Part shown: piece by piece, positions 1 to 6,916 of the stretch
Layout: each line of letters opens with the position of its first letter
How positions within the stretch are numbered: the first letter of the stretch is position 1
Assembly: GCF_002904335.1 (NCBI RefSeq)
Contig: NZ_PPHF01000164.1
Span: 1-64,000 of the forward strand
Reading direction: 5' to 3'
DNA from: Amycolatopsis sp. CA-126428
GTDB taxonomy: Bacteria; Actinomycetota; Actinomycetes; Mycobacteriales; Pseudonocardiaceae
DNA length: 64,000 nucleotides
Program-made: the position numbers and the translations under genes
Notes under the pieces: model-generated
What the model was told of the DNA's origin: nothing
The model's database searches: none
Seen by the model: only the letters and a program-made list of their open reading frames with translations

Positions 1-68
1 CCGAAGCATGAAATCATCCAGCCCGCTCCACGCCCCCACGACACACCAACACCTAACAAAGCACTACT

Positions 69-94
69 AGGGCCTGTATCGAAGTGGGTCAGAG
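69..94 (+). repeat. Left copy of 26-bp inverted repeat (IS end)
   Basis: This 26-bp stretch, core CCTGTATCGAAGT, is matched on the opposite strand at 1732-1757 in 23 of 26 positions. It lies at the 3' edge of a decayed IS5-family transposase, so it is probably the terminal repeat of that element. Bases 1-68 hold no gene or signal that I can recognise. Confidence 0.7.
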
Positions 95-548
95 CCATTC
101 GTTCCCCTCGGCCTTGCGGTGCGCGTCCTGATCAGCCTTGCTCGGGATGGTCGCCTCGATCCCGCGACTGCGCAGGTGAGCCCGGTTGGCTTTCGAGGTG
201 CAGGCCTTGCCCGCCAGCACCCGATCCGGACGCGTCCGCGGCCGGCCGACACCCGGACGGGCACCCGCATCCCGGCCAGGACCGGAATGAACTGCGGGCT
301 TGTCCGGGCGGCTCGGCCTGCAGATCCCCCTTTCCGCGCCCCCGCGGCATGCTGATGCACCCGAGCGATCGTGGAATCCACGCTCACGTCCCCCGTGATC
401 CGCCCGACCGCCTCGGCCGCGGCTTGCAGCGCGGTCAGAATCGTCTGCCGGACACCTGCATGTTGCCGGCGCCGGAACAGCCCATCCGCCGCCCAGGATC
501 CATACCCTGCGGGCATGTGCCGCCGCGGCGCGCCCGTCTCCGGTGTTC
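89..548 (-). pseudogene. IS5-family transposase remnant, frameshifted and truncated
   Basis: The reading runs right to left. One frame gives an IS5-type central segment with VSVDSTIARVHQHAAGARK, containing the first catalytic Asp. After about position 330 the homology passes to another frame with VLAGKACTSKANRAHLR and ATIPSKADQ, the region before the catalytic Glu. No single frame covers both, so at least one frameshift is present. The 5' end starts inside the protein (TGAPRRHMPAGYGSW), and after KADQDAHRKAEG the rest of the catalytic domain is missing before a stop at the terminal repeat, which suggests an internal deletion. It cannot encode active transposase. Confidence 0.8.
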
Positions 549-610
549 AGGTTCTTCTTGGTCGACGAACCACCTACCGGAGACAAGCCCGATAATTTTC
601 GATATTAGCA

Positions 611-1036
611 CTAAATTTCCCAATGGCAGCCTCCGGTCGATTTTTGGCAATACGCGACCCATGTTTTGTCGCCTGTTGAATTATTGATCAGGTAGACTTC
701 GACATAATCAATACCACCCAACGGTCCCGTCTCTGTAAAATGGAAGGATTTCCTCTCGCTCGTTGCCGTCCGGGTCTGATTGCTCCACTCGTTGGTGCCG
801 ACGTAAAAATCAAACAGTGCAGTCGTCGAACCGGCATTGCTGTAATCGTATAACGATCCTACGGCCGTGACCGAACGATTCGAGAACGAAACGCTCAAGT
901 CGATGCAGCCAGTTTTTGCGACGCAGTGGTCATCAGCCAGTGCGGGGCCGGCAGTTGCACTGGCTACACTTGTTGGTGAACCAATTCCGCCAACGCTAAG
1001 TAGTGCAAAGGCGATACTTATTAGGGGTCGTCTCAC
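611..1036 (-). CDS. Small secreted protein, paralogue A
   Basis: A 141-residue protein starting at GTG, with GGAGAGGAA upstream as ribosome binding site. Residues 1-34 form a Sec signal peptide ending near ATAGPALA. The mature part is about 105 residues, with four Cys and alternating short beta-type segments, and has no domain I recognise. It is clearly related to the next gene (1088-1474): both begin MRR, share SFSNRS, a QTRTA segment, SFHFTE and a final Y-V-x-V-Y/W-LIN strand. The DNA is visibly poorer in G+C than the rest of the window and uses A/T-ending codons, suggesting transfer. It lies between inverted IS ends. Function unknown; export is the only solid prediction. Confidence 0.8.
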   Translation of the reverse strand: MRRPLISIAFALLSVGGIGSPTSVASATAGPALADDHCVAKTGCIDLSVSFSNRSVTAVGSLYDYSNAGSTTALFDFYVGTNEWSNQTRTATSERKSFHFTETGPLGGIDYVEVYLINNSTGDKTWVAYCQKSTGGCHWEI

Positions 1037-1087
1037 TTGGTTCCTCTCCGGGTGGAGTGAGCATGACTGTCGGCGCGAACATCGCCA

Positions 1088-1474
1088 TCACCGATTTGGA
1101 TAATCACCAATTTGAATGTAGCCGGAGCTTACTTTGTTGATCAACCAAACGCGAACGAAGTCGAAACCGCCCACCGGACCTGGCTCGGTGAAATGAAAGG
1201 AGCGCTTTTCGTTATCCGCGGTCCGCGTCTGCGTACTGAAGATATTTCCTCCGGCGTAGAACTCGAACATAACGGTCGTCGGTCCGCTCGGGCTGTTGAT
1301 TACGTATCCTTGGATCGTGGCCGATCGATTCGAGAACGACATGTTCGCAGCGGCGCAGCCGCCCCACTTGTTGCAGGTCTCGCTGAACCCGATCGCATTG
1401 GCAACATTTGACGAAATGCCAATTCCAAGAACGCCAAGTAGTGCGAGCATGACAATGGTCAAAGACCTTCGCAT
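1088..1474 (-). CDS. Small secreted protein, paralogue B
   Basis: A 128-residue protein whose ATG is preceded by GGGGAGG at good distance. Residues 1-27 look like a signal peptide (MRRSLTIVMLALLG... to NVANA). The mature part has two Cys in a short CNKWGGC loop and then the same pattern as paralogue A: SFSNRSATI, TQTRTAD, RSFHFTEPGP and VRVWLIN. It lies 51 bp upstream of paralogue A on the same strand, so the two are probably cotranscribed. Lower G+C than the flanks supports recent acquisition. The 320 bp behind it (1475-1794) hold only the right inverted repeat and no gene that I can support. Confidence 0.8.
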   Translation of the reverse strand: MRRSLTIVMLALLGVLGIGISSNVANAIGFSETCNKWGGCAAANMSFSNRSATIQGYVINSPSGPTTVMFEFYAGGNIFSTQTRTADNEKRSFHFTEPGPVGGFDFVRVWLINKVSSGYIQIGDYPNR

Positions 1475-1731
1475 TATTGCCTCCCCATAGTGATCACTTC
1501 TGACAATCGCACACGTGCGGGCTTTTGGTACCGCCAACTGGGTGGGCATGAAGGTTGCCATCGCTCGTGACTGAGTATGCAGAGGCGATGCTGTATCGGT
1601 CGAAACCCGATTAGCGCACGAGAAGGGCTGCCCAGGTCTGTCCAGGGCGCTGGCCTGGTCGAGTGTGTGAGTTGACGTTCTGCCGTCCCTCGGGATCGAG
1701 GCCGCCAATGAGAACGTCAAGCAGGTGGCCG

Positions 1732-1757
1732 CTCTGACCGACTTCGATACAGGCTCC
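1732..1757 (-). repeat. Right copy of 26-bp inverted repeat (IS end)
   Basis: The reverse complement matches 69-94 in 23 of 26 positions. With the left copy it encloses about 1.7 kb carrying the transposase relic and paralogues A and B. No transposase fragment is visible next to this right copy, so the pair could be two ends of one element carrying passengers or ends of two insertions in opposite orientation. Confidence 0.65.
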
Positions 1758-1794
1758 AGCGGCGCGCCCGAGGAGCGCTGCGCGTCGCTCGGTC

Positions 1795-2211
1795 TCAAGC
1801 TCCGAAGATCGGGACCGACGTGCAGGCGTTGCCGTTCACGCCCTTGAACTTGGTGAAGGAGCCGTTGCTGTTCTTCTTCCAGAAGGACACGCAGATCAGC
1901 GAGCCGTTCGGGAAGGATCGGTTCACGGTGAAGGTGTGGTCGACCTCCTGATCGGTGGGGCCGGTTTGCTTGTACCCGTTGGGGCCGAAGACCTCGAAGA
2001 ATCCGGTTGCGCCGGTCTCGCTGCGGTCTCGCCAGGCGTAGACCTTCGAAACGGTGGTCCCACCGCCCGTACTGCTGTTGCACAATGCGTTCGCGTAGCA
2101 GACGACCTCGGTGTCGGTGGTGCCGGCGACAGCCGGGCCGACGAGTGCGGAGGTGGCTGCGACGATGATCCCGGCTAACGTCAGGCTGCGCTGGGCAGGC
2201 CGTGTGGTCAC
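1795..2211 (-). CDS. Small secreted protein, distant relative of A and B
   Basis: I place the start at GTG 2211, with AAGGAG seven bases upstream; this gives 138 residues. An in-frame ATG at 2250 would add 13 residues without a better site. Residues 1-30 form a signal peptide ending near VGPAVA. The mature chain has Cys pairs near both ends and a layout like paralogues A and B: a W-containing strand, FFEVFGPNGYKQTGPT, FTVNRSFPNG and a final hydrophobic strand ending in FWKKNSNG. G+C is higher than in A and B and the gene lies outside the inverted repeat. The family relation is my reading of spacing and short motifs. Function unknown. Confidence 0.75.
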   Translation of the reverse strand: MTTRPAQRSLTLAGIIVAATSALVGPAVAGTTDTEVVCYANALCNSSTGGGTTVSKVYAWRDRSETGATGFFEVFGPNGYKQTGPTDQEVDHTFTVNRSFPNGSLICVSFWKKNSNGSFTKFKGVNGNACTSVPIFGA

Positions 2212-2333
2212 GGTTTCTCCTTCGGCAGTGGTCGACTTCGAAGCCGACACGGCCGACGGTGATCGCGGGTTGAGGGAGTTCGCGGGCGATCACCCGATCG
2301 GCGTAACGATCGCGCCGCGGGCCGGGGCCGTCG

Positions 2334-4010
2334 TCAGAGGTCCAGGACGACGTCCTCCAGTGGCCGGGCGCAGCAGACGAGTGCCTCGCCCGGTGCCGGT
2401 GGCTCGAGCGGTTCGGGGTCGTACCGCACGTGGCCGGCAAGCACCGGGGTGACGCACGTGTGGCAGACGCCGGTGCGGCAGGACCAGCGCGTCGGCACGT
2501 CGCAGGCCTCGGCGAACTCGAGCAGGCTCGGGTAGCCGTCGCTCCACGGCACCGTGAGGCCGCTGCGCGCGAACGTGACCGCCGGTCCCGTTCCCGCGGG
2601 ACCGGCCGGGGGATGGGGAGTCTTCCGGACCACGCCGGTGAGGCCCGGGTTGATCGCGGACACGCCGCCGAACAGTTCACTGTGGACACGAGTGGGGTCG
2701 AAACCGAGTGATACCAGGGACTCTCGCATCGCCGTCATGAAGGCGTCCGGTCCGCACAAGTAGGCCGTGCCGTCGGCGGGAAGAGCCCAAGCCGACAGCG
2801 TTTCGCGGGTCAGCCGGCCGGTTTCCGCGGTGTAGTGGATGTGCTCGTGGCCGTGCGGAAGGCTCGCCAGCAGCTCGTGCGCTTCGCCGGCGAACGCGTG
2901 TTCGGCCGCGGTCCGGGTGGTGTGCAGCCACCAGACCTCGCGGGCGGTCCGGCTCGCGGCGAGGGCGTGCAGCATGGCCAGGACCGGCGTCACGCCGATG
3001 CCCGCGGACACGAGGACCACGGGCCGGTCGTCGTCGGTCAGGACGAAGTCGCCTCGGGGCGCTGCGACGTCCACGATCGCGCCGGCCGCCAGGCGCGTGT
3101 GGAGGTAGCTGCTGACCACTCCGTCCCGCTTGACGCTGATGCGGTACTCGCGGTCCGACGGCGCCGCCGACAGCGAGTAGCTGCGGACCGGGGCCGGGTC
3201 GCCGGCCCCGGGGACCCGCAGGGTGAGGTACTGGCCCGGCTCGGGCCGGGGGAGCGGTGCGCCGTCTTCGGCGGCCAGGTGCAGCGAGGCCACGGTCGTG
3301 CTCTCGGGCACCACCCGGGCGACGCGCAGCGGCCGGAACCCGCTCCAGCCGTGGGATACCGGTGGCTCCGCCGCGGCCAGCAGGTCGCGGAACGATCCCT
3401 GCCAGCCGGGACTGAGCGCCGGGATGTCGACGGCCTTGCGCAGGGTTTCCTGGTCGCGGCCCGGCAGGTAGAGGAGCGCGTCGACGTCCGCGACGCTCAG
3501 CTCGTGCCGGCCGGTCCGGGTGCGGACGATCTCGTCGCCGGCCTGGACGTGGCCTTCGGTGATGACCCGCAGGTAGAAGCCGGGCCGGTGGTGCGCCACC
3601 AGCAGGGCGGGCATCCGCGGCTCGCCGAGGCGCATCCCGACGCGGAAGCACGTGACACGCGGCTGGGTGACCTCGAACTCGGCCTCGCCGATCCGGTACC
3701 GGTCGCCTATGTGCACCTCGTCGTCGGGCAGGCCGTCGACGGTGAAGTTTTCGCCGAACCGGCCGTCCTCGAGATCCTCGCGGCCGAGGAACCGCCGCCA
3801 GTGCTCGTAGGACTGGCGCTGGTACACGAGCACCGCGCGGTTCTCGCCGCCGTGGCCGCCCAGGTCGCCCTGGCCGTCGCCGTCGACGTTGAGCCGGCGG
3901 ACCAGGCGGCGGCCGTCGACCGGGTACTTGAAGATTCCCGTGTGGACGGTGCGGCCCTGCCAGGGCACGTCCTGGGGCAGTCCGACGTTCAGTGAGACCA
4001 AGCGGGCCAT
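2334..4010 (-). CDS. MOSC domain-flavin reductase-2Fe-2S ferredoxin fusion
   Basis: A 558-residue soluble fusion; ATG 4010 has GAAGGAG nearby. Residues about 1-215 are a MOSC domain with its 3-alpha extension (YiiM type), with the conserved Cys in TCFRVG. Residues about 225-440 are a ferredoxin-NADP reductase-type module with RSYSLSAAP for flavin and SAGIGVTP plus LCGPDAFM for the pyridine nucleotide. The last 90 residues are a plant-type 2Fe-2S ferredoxin with CRTGVCHTC and a later CC. MOSC proteins handle molybdenum cofactor-linked sulfur or N-hydroxylated substrates; here electrons would pass NAD(P)H to flavin to Fe-S. Its substrate is not evident. The molybdenum oxidase at 5.4-9.0 kb may be a functional neighbour. 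Confidence 0.88.
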   Translation of the reverse strand: MARLVSLNVGLPQDVPWQGRTVHTGIFKYPVDGRRLVRRLNVDGDGQGDLGGHGGENRAVLVYQRQSYEHWRRFLGREDLEDGRFGENFTVDGLPDDEVHIGDRYRIGEAEFEVTQPRVTCFRVGMRLGEPRMPALLVAHHRPGFYLRVITEGHVQAGDEIVRTRTGRHELSVADVDALLYLPGRDQETLRKAVDIPALSPGWQGSFRDLLAAAEPPVSHGWSGFRPLRVARVVPESTTVASLHLAAEDGAPLPRPEPGQYLTLRVPGAGDPAPVRSYSLSAAPSDREYRISVKRDGVVSSYLHTRLAAGAIVDVAAPRGDFVLTDDDRPVVLVSAGIGVTPVLAMLHALAASRTAREVWWLHTTRTAAEHAFAGEAHELLASLPHGHEHIHYTAETGRLTRETLSAWALPADGTAYLCGPDAFMTAMRESLVSLGFDPTRVHSELFGGVSAINPGLTGVVRKTPHPPAGPAGTGPAVTFARSGLTVPWSDGYPSLLEFAEACDVPTRWSCRTGVCHTCVTPVLAGHVRYDPEPLEPPAPGEALVCCARPLEDVVLDL

Positions 4011-4061
4011 GGTGGTCGTCTCCTTCGATCCGCGGCCTGGCGGCCGGCCTCGCGACACTCG

Positions 4062-4874
4062 TCAGCCGCTGACGTGCGCGGTGTTGCCGAGCCAATGCCG
4101 GGCCAGGCCGAGGTCGCCGTCGATGCCGAGGTCGGTGCCTTCGCCGTCGGGGCCATCGGGGAGAGGGCGCCGCCGGGTCAGGACCATCAGCAGCGATCCC
4201 GCCGGGCCGGTCACCGTCACGTCGGCCTCGCGGGTCGCGGGCTGCCACGTCGCGCCGTCGGGCCGCCGTTCGACGAACCACGCGTCGGCGCCGTCCTCGG
4301 TGTCGGTGGCCCGCCACTGCAGGGTCTGCCCGGTGCCCCGGAGGGCGTGGGCGGACTCGGGCCGCTGCCGCTCCCACGTGGGGGAGGTGAGCATCGCGAA
4401 GTGGTTGCCGATGAGCGCGGCCGCGACGGCGGGCTCGACGTCGGTGGGCCGGTGCGCCGCGTTGGCCGCGTCGATGCCGTGGACGACGGCCTCGTTGAGC
4501 AGGCCGGCCAGCCAGAACCGCGTCCCGGAGCGCTCGTCGCCCGCGGCGTTGAACACCGGCGCGTCGAGCGCGTCATCGGAGCACGCGCTCGCGACCCGCT
4601 GCGCGGCCTCGGCCAGCCACGCCGGCCACTCGCGGGGGTCCGTGGGCAGCTCGGCCATTTCCGTGGGCAGCCGGGCGGGGTCGGTGATGCGGTGCTCGAT
4701 GATCTCCGCGACCCAGTGCTGGGTCTGGCCCACGTGCGCGACCAGGTCGGTGACGGTCCACCCCGGGGCCGTCGGCACGGTGGCGCCGGGACCGGCCTCG
4801 GCGGCCGCGTCCGCCAGGCGCCGGGTGTGTTCGACGATCGCTCGCCGGGCGTGGCCGGCGGTCACTTCGGTCAT
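4062..4874 (-). CDS. Maleylpyruvate isomerase-family mycothiol-dependent protein
   Basis: A 270-residue protein of the DinB/MDMPI family. The N-terminal half has the typical PGWTVTDLVAHVGQTQHW segment, whose first His belongs to the metal site, and a second part GLLNEAVVHGIDAA with Glu and His in metal-binding positions. The C-terminal 90 residues form the MDMPI C domain. Members use mycothiol, the actinobacterial thiol, for isomerisation or thiol transfer; the substrate cannot be read from sequence. ATG 4874 is chosen because the family starts there; upstream in-frame codons add only a low-complexity leader. It is 51 bp upstream of the MOSC fusion on the same strand and could be cotranscribed. 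Confidence 0.85.
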   Translation of the reverse strand: MTEVTAGHARRAIVEHTRRLADAAAEAGPGATVPTAPGWTVTDLVAHVGQTQHWVAEIIEHRITDPARLPTEMAELPTDPREWPAWLAEAAQRVASACSDDALDAPVFNAAGDERSGTRFWLAGLLNEAVVHGIDAANAAHRPTDVEPAVAAALIGNHFAMLTSPTWERQRPESAHALRGTGQTLQWRATDTEDGADAWFVERRPDGATWQPATREADVTVTGPAGSLLMVLTRRRPLPDGPDGEGTDLGIDGDLGLARHWLGNTAHVSG

Positions 4875-5059
4875 GCGGTGTCCTCTGCTCGGTGGGCCCC
4901 CGCGGGCGCCTTCGACCACGCGTCGAACGACGTCAGCCGGAATCGACGACCGGTCAGCCGGAACCTACCGCGTATCCGCGCAGGAAGAGCGCTTCGGGCA
5001 GCGCCATGGCCGCGATTTCCCCCGGTGCGACGCTTTCTACCCCGCCGGGCTCGGCCGGG

Positions 5060-5265
5060 TCAGCCGAGCGCGGCATCGAGGGTGACCGCGGCGTCGATGA
5101 GGGCGAGGTGGGTGAAGGCCTGCGGGAAGTTGCCGAGCTGCTCCCCGGTCGGCGCGATTTCCTCGGCGTAGAGGCCGACGTGGTTGGCGTAGGTCAGCAT
5201 CTTCTCGAACGCCGTGCGGGCCTCCTCGAGCCGGCCGGCGCGGTCGAGCGCGTCGATAGCCGCTC
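5060..5265 (-). pseudogene. C-terminal relic of a GH15 glucoamylase/trehalase
   Basis: About 66 codons read as the typical C-terminus of actinobacterial GH15 enzymes: LEEARTAFEKMLTYANHVGL, then YAEEIAPTGEQLGNFPQAFT and a stop after LDAALG. The family is normally about 600 residues; upstream of position 5265 the similarity ends abruptly and no start or catalytic part is present. This is a deletion relic, probably removed when the aldehyde oxidase genes arrived or rearranged. Confidence 0.8.
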
Positions 5266-5390
5266 CGGGCCTCCGCCAAACGGCCGCAGGTGACATTGCC
5301 CGTCGACGTGCCCTTACCAGTGGCCCGCTGTTCGTTTCGGACCCTCCCGAGCGGGTACGCCGAACGATCACACGGAGAGGCGGCGGGCCC

Positions 5391-5915
5391 ATGGCGACGA
5401 CCGAAGACGCTGACCCGGACCACACCATCGGGGTGCGGATCGACGGCACCGAGCACCGGCAGGCGGTGGACCCGCGGCGCACCCTGCTCGACCTGCTCCG
5501 CGACCAGCTGGGCGCGATGAGCCCGAAAAAGGGCTGTGACCACGGTCAATGCGGTGCGTGCACGGTGCTGCTCGGCGGCCGTCGCGTGCTGGCCTGCCTG
5601 ACCCTGGCGGTGACCTGCGACGGCGCGGAGGTCACCACGGCCGCCGGCTTGGCCGCCGACGGTGGCCTGCACCCGATCCAGCAGGCCTTCCTCGACCACG
5701 ACGCCTTCCAGTGCGGGTACTGCACACCGGGGCAGATCTGCTCGGCGGCCGGGCTGCTGGCCGAGTTCGCCGACGGCGCCCCGAGCCACGTCACTTCGCC
5801 GGTCGGTGCTGCCCCGCGGTGGTCCGACGAGGAGATCGCCGAACGGATGAGCGGCAACCTGTGCCGCTGCGGGGCCTACGCCGGGATCGTCGCCGCCGTC
5901 CGGGAGTCGCGATGA
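5391..5915 (+). CDS. Aldehyde oxidase/xanthine dehydrogenase-type 2Fe-2S subunit
   Basis: A 174-residue electron-transfer subunit. The first half is a ferredoxin fold with KGCDHGQCGACTVLL for cluster II; the second half binds cluster I through CGYCTPGQ and NLCRCGAY. It passes electrons from the molybdenum centre to the FAD subunit. The family uses molybdopterin cytosine dinucleotide. The stop overlaps the ATG of the FAD subunit (ATGA), and the order Fe-S, FAD, Mo is that of PaoABC. No Tat signal is visible, unlike E. coli PaoA, so a cytoplasmic enzyme is likely. GGAGAGG lies upstream of the chosen ATG. Confidence 0.93.
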   Translation: MATTEDADPDHTIGVRIDGTEHRQAVDPRRTLLDLLRDQLGAMSPKKGCDHGQCGACTVLLGGRRVLACLTLAVTCDGAEVTTAAGLAADGGLHPIQQAFLDHDAFQCGYCTPGQICSAAGLLAEFADGAPSHVTSPVGAAPRWSDEEIAERMSGNLCRCGAYAGIVAAVRESR

Positions 5916-6916
5916 AGACCTTCGCCTTCGCCAAGCCCGCCACCGTGGCCGAGGCGGTGCGGGCCGTGGCCGGGGAGCCGGCTGCGGTGTTCCTCGGCGG
6001 CGGCACGAACCTCGTCGACCACCTCAAGCTGGGGGTGGCCCGGCCGGACCGGGTCGTCGACGTCACCGGCGTGACTTCGGCGGAGATCCGCGAGGACGCC
6101 GGCGGCCTGTTCTTCGGGGCCGGCGTCCGCAACAGCGACCTGGCGAACCACCCCGTGGTTCGCGAACGCTACCCGGTGCTGGCCGAAGCGCTGCTGTCCG
6201 GTGCGTCCGCCCAGCTGCGCAACATGGCCACCACCGGCGGAAACCCGTTGCAGCGCACCCGGTGCCTGTACTTCCAGGACGTGACGACGCCGTGCAACAA
6301 GCGCGCGCCCGGTTCGGGGTGCTCGGCCCTCGGCGGGGCCACGCGCCAGCACGCGATCCTCGGCGCGTCGGAAGCCTGCGTGGCCACCCACCCGTCGGAC
6401 ATGGCGGTCGCCTTGGCGATCCTGGACGCCCGGGTGCACGTCACCGGGGCCGGCGGGGAGCGGGAAATCGCTTTCGGGGACCTGCACCGGCTGCCCGGCG
6501 ACACCCCCGAACGCGACACCGTGCTCGCGCACGGCGAGCTGATCACCGGCTTCACGCTGCCCGCCGTGCCGTGGGCGCGGCGGTCGGCCTACCGCAAGGT
6601 CCGGGACCGGGCGTCGTTCGCGTTCGCGCTCGTTTCGGTCGCCGTCGCGGTGTCCACAGTGGAGGGCCGGATCGCCGACATCCGCGTCGCGTTCGGCGGG
6701 GTGGCCCACAAACCGTGGCGGGCCGTCGAAGCCGAAGCCGTGCTGCGTGGCGCCCGGCCGGGCGAAGACGTGTTCCGCGCCGCCGCGGACGCCGAGCTGG
6801 CCGCCGCCCGCGCGCTCGAGGGCGTCGACGGCGGGAACGCCTTCAAGATCCCGCTCGCCCGCCGCACCCTGGTCGCGGTCTTGCGCGACCTGACGACCGA
6901 GGAGCCGAGCCGATGA
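5912..6916 (+). CDS. Aldehyde oxidase FAD subunit with extra Cys cluster
   Basis: A 334-residue FAD_binding_5/CO_deh_flav_C protein. The FAD loop FLGGGTNLVDHL lies near residues 28-39 and TTGGNPLQ is the second FAD motif. Between them and the C-terminal domain is an insertion with four Cys (TRCLYF, TPCNKR, GSGCSA, SEACVA), as in PaoB-like subunits that bind an additional 4Fe-4S cluster. It moves electrons from the 2Fe-2S subunit to oxygen or another acceptor. Start and stop overlap both neighbours by 4 bp, so the three subunits are translationally coupled. Confidence 0.92.
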   Translation: MKTFAFAKPATVAEAVRAVAGEPAAVFLGGGTNLVDHLKLGVARPDRVVDVTGVTSAEIREDAGGLFFGAGVRNSDLANHPVVRERYPVLAEALLSGASAQLRNMATTGGNPLQRTRCLYFQDVTTPCNKRAPGSGCSALGGATRQHAILGASEACVATHPSDMAVALAILDARVHVTGAGGEREIAFGDLHRLPGDTPERDTVLAHGELITGFTLPAVPWARRSAYRKVRDRASFAFALVSVAVAVSTVEGRIADIRVAFGGVAHKPWRAVEAEAVLRGARPGEDVFRAAADAELAAARALEGVDGGNAFKIPLARRTLVAVLRDLTTEEPSR

